Translations under genes and position numbers: made by a program
Assembly: GCA_035524895.1 (NCBI GenBank)
Contig: DATLFI010000225.1
Coordinates: 1 to 19,589 of the forward strand
DNA from: DATLFI01 sp035524895
GTDB lineage: Bacteria > Acidobacteriota > Thermoanaerobaculia > Multivoradales > Multivoraceae
Direction of reading: 5' to 3'
Length of the DNA stretch: 19,589 nucleotides
Shown here: positions 7,570-13,562 of the stretch, one piece after another
Numbering within the stretch: the stretch's first letter is position 1
Layout of the letters: every line of letters begins with the position of its first letter
Notes under the pieces: generated by a model
The model's input: the letters and a program-made list of their open reading frames with translations, nothing else
The model's database searches: none
What the model was told of the DNA's origin: nothing

Positions 7570-7980
7570 ATGAGCGAGCCGCAAGTGCCGCCTGCCCCGG
7601 GTCCCCCTCCCCCGCCGCCGGGCGGCTACCCTCCTCCTCCTCAAGGAGGGGGAGGGCAAGCGGGCCAGCCCAACACCGTGATGTTGGTGCTGTCCTACCT
7701 CTACATCCTCAGCCTCGTGCCGCTCCTGGTCGAGAGGGACGACGCCGAGATCCAGTGGCACGCGAAGCACGGTTTGGTGTTGCTCGGTGTGGACATCGTG
7801 GTGGCAATTGCGTTCTTCGCGGTCGGTATAGTGAGCGGCGGCCTGGGCTGCCTGCTTGCGCCCGTGCAGATGCTGCTCCACCTCGGCTTGCTGGTGGTGC
7901 GCATCGTCTGCATCGTCAAGGGCCTGCGCGGCGAGCGCTTCATGCTGCCGGGCGTCAGCAATCTGGCGAGCAGCTTCTGA
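7570..7980 (+). CDS. DUF4870-like small membrane protein with Pro/Gly-rich N-terminus
   Basis: The 136-residue product has a proline- and glycine-rich N-terminal tail (about 1-35, including a PPPPPP run) likely to be cytosolic and disordered. Three hydrophobic segments follow at about 37-54, 66-90 and 95-117. The intervening ERDDAEIQWHAKHGLVLL resembles the conserved helix-charged loop-HAKxxL pattern of DUF4870/Tic20-like proteins. The family has no established biochemical role. The start ATG 7570 is supported by AAGGAG at 7557-7562, seven bases away. It lies 92 bases after the YigZ remnant with a possible promoter between, and 24 bases before yidD, so the two may share a transcript. Confidence 0.8.
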   Translation: MSEPQVPPAPGPPPPPPGGYPPPPQGGGGQAGQPNTVMLVLSYLYILSLVPLLVERDDAEIQWHAKHGLVLLGVDIVVAIAFFAVGIVSGGLGCLLAPVQMLLHLGLLVVRIVCIVKGLRGERFMLPGVSNLASSF

Positions 7981-8004
7981 GGCAGGGTGCCCCGAGGCGG
8001 GGCC

Positions 8005-8379
8005 ATGAGCGAAGCGGTCGCCCACAAGGACGATGAGGGGAAGGCGGCGGGACGAGCATCCCGCCGCCGCTGGCTCGGTGTCGGGATGCTGGCGTTGGCC
8101 GCGCTGCTCGGCTTCGACCTCGGTCGTGCACCGTCGAGGCAGTGGACCGCCGCGCTGCTGCTCGGCGCCATCGACGGCTACCAGGCGACGGTGTCGCCGC
8201 TGCTGCCCCGCACCGGCATGCGCTGCCGCTTCACACCGACCTGCAGCCACTACGGCGAGGGCGCTATCCGCGCTCGCGGCGCGCTGGTCGGCAGCGGTCT
8301 CGCAGCGTGGCGGGTGCTCCGCTGCGGTCCGTGGACTCCCTACGGGACCAACGACCCGCCACCGTCACTCGACTCCTGA
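8005..8379 (+). CDS. yidD: Membrane protein insertion efficiency factor YidD, N-terminally extended
   Basis: YidD assists membrane protein insertion with YidC/Sec. The core LLGAIDGYQATVSPLLPRTGMRCRF and TPTCSHYGEGAIRARGALVG, followed by WRVLRCGPWTPYG, has the three conserved cysteines of the family. Canonical proteins are about 70-85 residues; this one has 124, because an N-terminal charged tail and one hydrophobic helix (about 24-41, LGVGMLALAALLGFDLG) precede the core, so it is probably anchored. The usual C-terminal GGxDPVP element is altered to TNDPPPS. ATG 8005 has GAGGCGG upstream; an in-frame GTG at 7987 would add six residues. It is not beside rnpA, rpmH or yidC, its usual neighbours. 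Its stop overlaps the convergent permease gene by 15 bases. Confidence 0.92.
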   Translation: MSEAVAHKDDEGKAAGRASRRRWLGVGMLALAALLGFDLGRAPSRQWTAALLLGAIDGYQATVSPLLPRTGMRCRFTPTCSHYGEGAIRARGALVGSGLAAWRVLRCGPWTPYGTNDPPPSLDS

Positions 8380-9609
8380 GCTCCGTCCTGCTCGGGCTCG
8401 CGGCCGCGAGAGCACGGCGTAGAGCGTTCCGGCGAGCAGCAGCGTCGGCAGCGTCGAGCCTGCACCGTCGAGGACCCGTGACGCCACGGTGTAGGTGATC
8501 GCGCCAGCGACCCAGGCGGTCGCGGCCGGAACACCCACCCGCGGCGGCGAGTCGTCACGCGGCGGCACTGGCCGGACGAACCAGTGCACCAGCGCGATGG
8601 CGACGATCGGCAGCAGCAGGGTCGCGAGGATGCCCATGAACGCGGCGTAGCGGTCGAGCAGGTCGGAGCGCAGCGCGCCCAAGATGGCGCCGACTCCTCC
8701 CAGCAGGAGCACGGCGGCTACCGGCCGCACGCGCGGTAGGAGCGTGCGTAGCGCCAGGGCCGACAAGAAGATGTTCACGAAATTGGTCGTGAGCGTCGAC
8801 AGCACGATCGCCACCAGCGCGGCCGCCGGCAGCCCGAGACCGACGATCATCTCGGCCGGATCGTTGCTGCCCGCGCGCGCGGCGAACATCCCGACCACCC
8901 TCAGCCAGGCGCTGGTGGCAGAGAGACCGACCAGCACGGCGAGGCTCGCCGAGCGCTCGCTGCGCTGGAAGCGCGTGTAGTCGGCAAACATCAGACTCCA
9001 GCTCACCTGATAGGCGACCACCAGGTCGAGGCCGGCGAGGAACGCGACGGCCCCCGCCGCTGGCGTCGTCGCGGCGACCGCAGGCGCGCTGCGCACCAAC
9101 GCCAGCGTGAGCGCGACGCCGACGATGGCCATGAGCGGCACCGCGAAGCGGCCGAAGAGCGCCATCAGGCGCGGCCCGCCGAGCGCGAGCAGCGCGGCCA
9201 CGGTGCCCGCGAGCAGCGCCCACAGGCGCTCGTCGCCGCCCAGGATGCCCTGCAGCGCGCGCGCCGCGATCACGTCGTTGAGCGCGATCCAGGCGAAGTT
9301 GGTGACTACCAGGAGCGCCGCGATCGCCGCGGCGCCCAGCGCGCCGAACGGCTCGCGCAGCAGCACCATCGTCGGCAGTCCTCTGCGCGGCCCGAGTCGG
9401 GCGAGGATGGCGGTCGGCAGGGTGCCCACCAGCAGCCCTGCTGCCAGCGCCCAGAGCCCGACCTTCCCTGGCGCGAGCAGCCCGAGGGTGCCGCCGGCGG
9501 CGAGCGTGGTCGCCACCACGTTGGCGCCCGCGAACACCACGGCGGTGTCGAGAAAGCTCGCGCGCCGCCGCTCGAACGGTACCGGCTCGAGATCCAGGCC
9601 GTGGTCCAT
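8365..9609 (-). CDS. NCS1-family permease (cytosine/hydroxymethylpyrimidine type)
   Basis: This is a predicted 12-helix inner-membrane symporter of 414 residues. The N-terminal PVPFERRRASFLDTAVVFAG, followed by ANVVATTLAAGGTLGLL, is the typical NCS1 entry to helix 1. VTNFAWIALNDVIAARALQG and the mid-protein VSWSLMFADYTRFQRS fit the CodB/CytX branch, as does the helix 8 region LSTLTTNFVNIFLSALAL. Family members import cytosine, hydroxymethylpyrimidine, allantoin, uracil or hydantoins with sodium or protons; no neighbouring catabolic or thiamin gene identifies the cargo. The start ATG 9609 gives the expected N-terminus, though only a weak ribosome site is seen. It lies 63 bases after the DUF971 gene on the same strand and converges on yidD with overlapping 3' ends. 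Confidence 0.85.
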   Translation of the reverse strand: MDHGLDLEPVPFERRRASFLDTAVVFAGANVVATTLAAGGTLGLLAPGKVGLWALAAGLLVGTLPTAILARLGPRRGLPTMVLLREPFGALGAAAIAALLVVTNFAWIALNDVIAARALQGILGGDERLWALLAGTVAALLALGGPRLMALFGRFAVPLMAIVGVALTLALVRSAPAVAATTPAAGAVAFLAGLDLVVAYQVSWSLMFADYTRFQRSERSASLAVLVGLSATSAWLRVVGMFAARAGSNDPAEMIVGLGLPAAALVAIVLSTLTTNFVNIFLSALALRTLLPRVRPVAAVLLLGGVGAILGALRSDLLDRYAAFMGILATLLLPIVAIALVHWFVRPVPPRDDSPPRVGVPAATAWVAGAITYTVASRVLDGAGSTLPTLLLAGTLYAVLSRPRARAGRSSGVE

Positions 9610-9672
9610 CGCCTGAGAGGAGACCGATACCGCGCGTGCTCGACGTGGTGAGGCCGCTTCGCGCCGCCCGCG

Positions 9673-9993
9673 TCAGCGGGCGATCGGCGCCGGCGGCCGG
9701 GCGTTCGCGAGGTCGCGCAGGAAGTCGAAGCGGTAGATGCCGGTGGCGTGGCCGTCGGACCACGCGATCGAGACCGCATAGTTCCCGACCGGCTCGATGC
9801 GGCGCGGCTCGACAGGGCGCGGCGGCGGATGGAACACGATCTCGCGCACCAGGTGCCCCTGGCAGCCGGCGCACGGGCAGAACCCGCGCAGCGTGTCGTA
9901 GTCGTAGCTCGTCTCGGCGCCGTCCTCCCATGTGATCTGGAGACGGCGCTGGTCCGGCAGCCGGCGCACTTCGAGCGGGAACACCGAGGCCAT
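9673..9993 (-). CDS. DUF971 zinc-binding protein (GBBH-like N-terminal domain)
   Basis: The 106-residue product is a stand-alone version of the domain found at the N-terminus of gamma-butyrobetaine hydroxylase. The zinc ligands are visible as C39, C41 and C44 in LRGFCPCAGCQGH and H82 in AWSDGHATGIYRFDFL, in the same spacing as the four ligands known for the human hydroxylase. The beta-rich start PLEVRRLPDQRRLQITWEDG is typical. No oxygenase domain is attached. In other bacteria such proteins are sometimes near iron-sulfur or Mrp/ApbC genes; here the neighbours are an NCS1 permease and a small membrane protein, so the role stays open. ATG 9993 is chosen over TTG 10014 because family similarity begins just after it. 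Confidence 0.88.
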   Translation of the reverse strand: MASVFPLEVRRLPDQRRLQITWEDGAETSYDYDTLRGFCPCAGCQGHLVREIVFHPPPRPVEPRRIEPVGNYAVSIAWSDGHATGIYRFDFLRDLANARPPAPIAR

Positions 9994-10000
9994 GGCCGGG

Positions 10001-10010
10001 CAGTGTAGCG
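10001..10010 (-). promoter_or_regulatory. Possible -10 element upstream of the DUF971 gene
   Basis: The minus strand reads CGCTACACTG, identical to the decamer at 7502-7511. TACACT ends nine bases before the ATG at 9993, so transcription would begin at or within a few bases of the start codon, giving a nearly leaderless message. No -35 hexamer is recognisable. Confidence 0.35.
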
Positions 10011-10089
10011 ACAATGTCGACGAGGCCCCTGCAGCAGGTTTCGCGCCGGGCCAACGCAGCGGCCCGCCAGGCTTCGGCTGCCCGAGTCG

Positions 10090-10302
10090 TCAGCTCGGAT
10101 CGCCGGACTCGCCCGGCTCGAACGACCGCGAGGCGTCGTCGTCGCGCGCGGCCGCGAAGGTCGCTCGCCACGGCCAGACGAGTAGCGCCGCGGCGAGAAA
10201 CAGGTGCGCGGCCGTTCCGAGCACGCCGAACAGGAGAGCCGAGAACCACGCCGCGAAGCAGACGCAGGCGAGCAATAGGCGGAGTTCGGGGCGTGCGAGC
10301 AT
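10090..10302 (-). CDS. Small two-helix membrane protein, unrecognised
   Basis: The 70-residue product has two hydrophobic segments (about 8-28, LRLLLACVCFAAWFSALLFG, and 29-46, TAAHLFLAAALLVWPW) and a charged C-terminal tail (ATFAAARDDDASRSFEPGE). The positive-inside rule favours both ends in the cytosol. I do not recognise a family. It starts with ATG at 10302 without a clear ribosome site and ends 97 bases before the DUF971 start on the same strand. The plus-strand frames across the same stretch give arginine-rich low-complexity products, so this frame is the better candidate, but a short gene like this could still be spurious. Confidence 0.5.
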   Translation of the reverse strand: MLARPELRLLLACVCFAAWFSALLFGVLGTAAHLFLAAALLVWPWRATFAAARDDDASRSFEPGESGDPS

Positions 10303-10368
10303 GGTTGCGGATGTCGTGGGCCGGTGCGGACTCTAGGCCTGGAGCATGACGTAGAGTCGGCGCCCGCC

Positions 10369-10409
10369 CCTAGCAGTCGTACATGGGCCGCCCATGGACG
10401 ACTGCTAGG
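10369..10409. repeat. Near-perfect 19-bp inverted repeat (hairpin/cruciform)
   Basis: The left arm CCTAGCAGTCGTACATGGG (10369-10387) pairs with the right arm CCCATGGACGACTGCTAGG (10391-10409) with a single mismatch and a CCG loop. It sits between the divergent small membrane gene and the Nudix gene, about 40 bases upstream of the latter's GTG. There is no T-tract on either side, so it is not a standard intrinsic terminator. It could be an operator for a dimeric regulator, a leader hairpin, or a mobile REP-like element. Only one copy is seen in the window. Confidence 0.85.
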
Positions 10410-10447
10410 CCCCGTCGAGCCCGAGCAACTCAGAGACCCAGTTCGTC

Positions 10448-11005
10448 GTGAAGCCGCTCCGCAGGTGGTCGACCCGCAGCACGAAGAAGGTCTTCGAGCA
10501 TCCCTTGCTCGATGTCGAAGTACGCCGGCTGCGAGACGAGGATGGCGCCGAGCGGGACGCGCTGGTATTGGATTCGCCCGATTGGGTCAATGTCATCCCG
10601 CTGCTCGAGCGCCCGGGCGCGGAGCCGGGGGTGGTGCTGGTGCGGCAATGGCGCTACGCCACGGCGACACCGACACTCGAGATCCCGGGCGGAGTCGTCG
10701 ACCCGGGCGAGGACGCCGCCACGGCTGCAACGCGCGAGCTCCTCGAGGAGACCGGATACCGCGCCGGGCGCTTGGAGCCGCTCGGGTGGGTGCACCCCAA
10801 CCCGGCGATCCTGAACAACCGTTGCAGCATCTTCCTGGCCACCGGCCTCGAGCGGGTGGGCGAGCCCGAGGGCGACGGCGAGGAGCGAATCGAGGTCTCG
10901 GTCGTGCCCGCGACCGCGCTCCCGGCGTTGGTGGCACGCGGCGAGATCACGCATGCACTGGTAGTCGCCGCCTTCCACCTCTGGCACGTGCACCGTGCCG
11001 GCTGA
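10448..11005 (+). CDS. Nudix hydrolase, ADP-ribose pyrophosphatase-like
   Basis: This predicted cytosolic enzyme hydrolyses a nucleoside diphosphate linked to another moiety, most likely ADP-ribose or a nucleotide sugar. The 185-residue length fits NudF/ADPRase. The Nudix box at 82-104 is complete: G82, E88, REL at 96-98, EE at 100-101, then TGY, within IPGGVVDPGEDAATAATREL and the following LEETGY. Preceding VVLVRQWRYATATPTLEIPGG is the ADPRase pattern, and NPAILNNRCSIFLATGL follows it. The start is GTG 10448 (MKPLRRW), with no convincing ribosome site, so the first codons are uncertain. The 3' end overlaps the HAD gene by 11 bases, indicating translational coupling. A housecleaning role for the pair would be consistent but is inferred. 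Confidence 0.9.
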   Translation: MKPLRRWSTRSTKKVFEHPLLDVEVRRLRDEDGAERDALVLDSPDWVNVIPLLERPGAEPGVVLVRQWRYATATPTLEIPGGVVDPGEDAATAATRELLEETGYRAGRLEPLGWVHPNPAILNNRCSIFLATGLERVGEPEGDGEERIEVSVVPATALPALVARGEITHALVVAAFHLWHVHRAG

Positions 11006-11720
11006 GCCGCCTGCGACGCTCCGGCCGCCGCTGCGGGCGGTGACCTTCGACGTCACCGGAACGCTGCTGGTGCCGCGCGACCTGGGCCGCCTCTACAGCG
11101 AGGTCCTGGAACGGCACGGCGTGTCGATACCCGTTGCGGCGGTCGAGAGACTGTTCGGGCAGGTGCTCGACGAGCAGCGTGTGATCGCGGACGCCTACCG
11201 CGATCCCTACTCCGCGAACCCGGTCGGCGCACGCGGCTTCTGGGCCGATGTCGTGGCGCGACTGCTCGTGTTGCACGGCTCGCCGCCGGCCACGCGGGTC
11301 GCCGTAGCGGAGCTGTGGGAGCGGTTCCGTCGCGCTGACGCCTGGCGCGTGCTGCCCCGGGTCGAGGAGACGCTGCACGGTCTGCGCGACCGGGGCTTGC
11401 GGCTCGGCGTGATCGCCAACTGGGACCAGCGGCTCGAAGAGGTGCTCGCAGCGGTCGGGTTGCTGCCACTCTTCGCCGCGGTGGTGCGCAGCTCGGCGGT
11501 CGGCTGGGCCAAGCCGCACCCGGCGATCTTCCGCGAGGCGCTGCGCCGCCTCGGAGTCGAGGCCGACCAGGCGCTCCACGTCGGCGACGATCCGCTGCGC
11601 GACGTCGAGGGAGCGCGCGCTGTCGGCATGGCCGCGCTGCTCGCCGGCGGCCGGGAGGCACCACTGCAACCTGTGGTCGCACACCTGGTGGCGGCGGGCG
11701 GCGCGTCGCCCAGCCGGTAG
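10995..11720 (+). CDS. HAD-superfamily hydrolase (HDHD3/REG-2-like)
   Basis: The 241-residue product has the HAD core: nucleophile D19 in TFDVTGTLL (17-25), VIANWD (139-144) at the motif II position, K173 in GWAKPHPAIF, and HVGDDPLRDVEGARAVGM (195-212) with the motif IV aspartates. A helical cap lies between motifs I and II. The second aspartate of the classic DxD is replaced by T21, as in REG-2-like/HDHD3 proteins and unlike standard phosphomonoesterases. The substrate is unknown. GTG 10995 overlaps the Nudix stop, and the N-terminal ten residues before the fold are proline-rich, so a slightly later start cannot be excluded. Co-transcription with the Nudix hydrolase is very likely. Confidence 0.88.
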   Translation: MPAEPPATLRPPLRAVTFDVTGTLLVPRDLGRLYSEVLERHGVSIPVAAVERLFGQVLDEQRVIADAYRDPYSANPVGARGFWADVVARLLVLHGSPPATRVAVAELWERFRRADAWRVLPRVEETLHGLRDRGLRLGVIANWDQRLEEVLAAVGLLPLFAAVVRSSAVGWAKPHPAIFREALRRLGVEADQALHVGDDPLRDVEGARAVGMAALLAGGREAPLQPVVAHLVAAGGASPSR

Positions 11721-11729
11721 ACTCTCGGC

Positions 11730-12206
11730 GTGCGCGCACTGCTGCCCCGACCTTCGCCGCGCTGCCGGGCCATCGTGCTCCCCTTGCTCGTGCTCGCCTG
11801 GAGCTGCGGCACGCCGCCCGGCGAGGAACCGGCGGAGCTCGAGGTGGTCGAGGTCGACGCCGGCGCGACCGCCAAGATGACCTACGAGGGCGACGCTTCC
11901 GAGCCCGAGCGCGGCCCGGCGCTCGCTGGCAGCCTGCCCTCGACGTTTCCGAGCGACCTGCCGTTGCCGTTGCCCGCGAGCGTCACCGAGCTGGCCGACG
12001 AAGGCGCCGGCAGGCGCTACCTGGTGCTGCGCACGGCCGACCCGGTAGACGCTGTGCGCAGCACGCTGCCGGCGCGGCTGGAGCGCGCCGGCTGGCGCAG
12101 CGAGGGCGGCGATCCTTGGGTGCGCGTCAAGGACGGACGTCGTGTCCGCTTCCGGTTCGAGGCCGACCCGGTGACCCGCGGCGCGCTGGTGCGGATCGAC
12201 TACTGA
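11730..12206 (+). CDS. Putative lipoprotein of unknown function
   Basis: The 158-residue product starts with GTG 11730, ten bases after the HAD stop. The N-terminus is basic (MRALLPRPSPRCR) followed by the hydrophobic AIVLPLLVLAWSC; C26 with serine before it resembles a lipobox, although tryptophan at -2 is unusual. The mature region is acidic at first (GEEPAELEVVEVDAG), then a possible alpha/beta domain from about 70: PSTFPSDLPLPLPASVTELA, followed by RTADPVDAVRSTLPARLERA and a strand-rich end. The pattern of a low-complexity linker then a domain with a predicted helix between strands is seen in many secreted proteins of this type; I cannot name the family. A -10-like TAGACT at 11718-11723 sits so close that the message would be leaderless. 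Confidence 0.75.
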   Translation: MRALLPRPSPRCRAIVLPLLVLAWSCGTPPGEEPAELEVVEVDAGATAKMTYEGDASEPERGPALAGSLPSTFPSDLPLPLPASVTELADEGAGRRYLVLRTADPVDAVRSTLPARLERAGWRSEGGDPWVRVKDGRRVRFRFEADPVTRGALVRIDY

Positions 12207-12275
12207 GGAGCCGCGAAGCAGGTCCGTGGTCGTCGCGCCGGTGCCGCTGCCAGCGGTGGCTGGAGAGGAGTCTGG

Positions 12276-12281
12276 TATCCT
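12276..12281 (+). promoter_or_regulatory. Possible extended -10 element for the zinc-ribbon cassette
   Basis: TCTGGTATCCT ends here, giving TATCCT preceded by a TG one base upstream, the pattern of an extended -10. It lies in the 153-base gap after the lipoprotein gene and about 79 bases before the ATG at 12360. No -35 hexamer is apparent, and the call rests on motif shape alone. Confidence 0.3.
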
Positions 12282-12359
12282 GCGGGAGTTCAGGACGCAG
12301 CGAGCTGGATTCGATCGGAGATCCCGGTGGCGCACCGGATCTCGCGTGTGAGCGCAGCC

Positions 12360-12719
12360 ATGTTCTGCCGCAGATGTGGACAGGAGAACCAGGACGACGT
12401 CGTGCGCTGCGTGTCGTGTGGTGAACAGCTGCGCGATCCGGCGGCTCCGCGTTACGTGGTGGATACCGAGCTGGGCGGCCTGGTGCCCTACAAGAATGCC
12501 CAGGCTCTCTGGGCCTACTACCTCGGGGTGTTCTCGTTGCTGCCGTTGTTCGGGATCTTCCTGGGAATCGCGGCGGCCTTCCTGGGAGTGCGGGGACTCG
12601 GGTTCGTCCGGCGTCACCCCGAGGCGAAGGGTCGAGTCCACGCCTGGGTCGGAATCGTGGCCGGCTCATGCTTTGCCGCGCTGCAACTGGCGTTCATCGC
12701 CGTGCTGCAGTTCTTGTAG
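12360..12719 (+). CDS. Zinc-ribbon membrane protein, DUF4190-like
   Basis: The 119-residue product opens with a treble-clef/zinc-ribbon module: C3-x2-C6 and C17-x2-C20 in MFCRRCGQENQDDVVRCVSC. A linker leads to VPYKNAQALWAYYLGVFSLL, followed by PLFGIFLGIAAAFLGVRGLG, and after a basic loop (RRHPEAKGRVHA) a final helix at 96-117. This G-x-L-G pattern and the P-x-x-KG/HA turn resemble DUF4190-type proteins. The zinc ribbon should face the cytosol. The start at ATG 12360 is set by alignment with the paralogous ribbon of the next gene; the frame is open to a GTG at 12327. It is 44 bases before the next zinc-ribbon gene. Confidence 0.85.
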   Translation: MFCRRCGQENQDDVVRCVSCGEQLRDPAAPRYVVDTELGGLVPYKNAQALWAYYLGVFSLLPLFGIFLGIAAAFLGVRGLGFVRRHPEAKGRVHAWVGIVAGSCFAALQLAFIAVLQFL

Positions 12720-12763
12720 CTCCGAGGAGGAGCGCGACCGGCGGTCTTTGGGAGGAGAGCCAA

Positions 12764-13111
12764 GTGTTTTGCCAGAAGTGCGGAGCGCAGAACGAAGACA
12801 ACGCTTGGAAGTGCGTCCAGTGTCAGGAGGAGCTGCAGCGTGCGCCGATCCCCGGGGGCCCGGCCGAGCGCGTTCCCAACTACCTGGTGCAGTCGATCCT
12901 GGTTACGGTCTTGTGCTGCTTGCCGTTCGGGATCCCCGCGATCGTCTACTCGGCGCAGGTGAATACGAAGCTGCAGGCTGGCGACGTCGCTGGCGCCCGG
13001 GAGTCCTCGAGGAAGGCGAAGATGTGGGGTTGGATCTCGTTCGGTTCGGGCCTCGCTGTACTGTTGGTGTATGCGCTACTCATTGCAGCCGGAGCGCTGT
13101 CCGAGGCCTGA
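12764..13111 (+). CDS. Zinc-ribbon CD225/dispanin-domain membrane protein
   Basis: The 115-residue product has the same N-terminal ribbon as its upstream neighbour (C3, C6, C17, C20 in MFCQKCGAQNEDNAWKCVQC), then a CD225 (interferon-induced transmembrane/dispanin) domain at about 37-110. The family landmarks are VPNYLVQSILVTVLCCLPFG, PAIVYSAQVNTKLQAGDVAG and ARESSRKAKMWGWISFG followed by a second hydrophobic segment. Bacterial members are of unknown function; in animals the family affects membrane fusion and virus entry, which cannot be transferred to a bacterium. GTG 12764 has GGAGGAGA at 12751-12758, a strong ribosome site, and gives MFCQKC exactly as in the neighbour. The 3' end overlaps the next gene by 41 bases. 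Confidence 0.9.
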   Translation: MFCQKCGAQNEDNAWKCVQCQEELQRAPIPGGPAERVPNYLVQSILVTVLCCLPFGIPAIVYSAQVNTKLQAGDVAGARESSRKAKMWGWISFGSGLAVLLVYALLIAAGALSEA

Positions 13112-13499
13112 CCCGGACGCCTGGCGAAGAGAGCTGGTCTGCCGCGGCACGCTAGGAATCGGGATCGTCGCCGCGGCTGCGCTGCTCTACGTTCTCGATC
13201 CGGCTACGACCAAGGTCTATCCGCCCTGTCCCGTGCGATGGTCGACGGACTTGCTCTGCCCGGGCTGCGGATCGCTGCGCGCCCTGCACCGGCTGCTCCA
13301 CGGAGAGCTCGTGGCGGCCCTCCAGATGAATCCTCTGATTGTCGCGCTGGGCCCGATCGGCGTCGCAGTCGCTTGGCGGGGCTGGCTCGATCGTGCATGG
13401 CTGGGGTGGACTGCGCTCGTAACCGTCCTGGCGTACGGCGTCCTGCGGAACGTCCCGTGGTGGCCGTTCACCCTGCTCGCGCAACAAACGGGCTCCTGA
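13071..13499 (+). CDS. DUF2752 membrane protein
   Basis: The 142-residue product matches DUF2752: YPPCPVRWSTDLLCPGCGSL at 50-69, then RALHRLLHGELVAALQMNPL, with C53, C63 and C66. Hydrophobic segments lie at about 27-43, 86-103 and 110-124. The family is widespread and uncharacterised; the CPxC-type cysteines invite metal or redox ideas without proof. The ATG at 13071 lies 41 bases inside the CD225 gene, and no later ATG, GTG or TTG occurs before the first helix, so the overlap appears real. It is the last gene of the cassette and converges on atpC, 63 bases away. Confidence 0.85.
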   Translation: MRYSLQPERCPRPDPDAWRRELVCRGTLGIGIVAAAALLYVLDPATTKVYPPCPVRWSTDLLCPGCGSLRALHRLLHGELVAALQMNPLIVALGPIGVAVAWRGWLDRAWLGWTALVTVLAYGVLRNVPWWPFTLLAQQTGS

Positions 13500-13562
13500 C
13501 CGCGTTCGGGGCGCGGGCCGGGGCGAGTCTGTGGCGACGCGTGCTGCACGCCCGAGCGGGCT

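Noticed and set aside
7600..7665. Possible hairpin or terminator in the C-rich/G-rich stretch of the DUF4870-like gene
   Set aside because: It is imperfect pairing that follows from proline (CCN) and glycine (GGN) codons inside a convincing reading frame.
8555..10249. Minus-strand open frame of 564 codons overlapping the NCS1 and DUF971 genes in another phase
   Set aside because: The alternative phase contains the motif-bearing NCS1 and DUF971 proteins; this one is arginine-rich noise.
13500..13562. Terminator between the convergent DUF2752 and atpC genes
   Set aside because: Only small 5-bp stems (for example GCCCG/CGGGC at 13550-13561) are visible, without a T-run on either strand.
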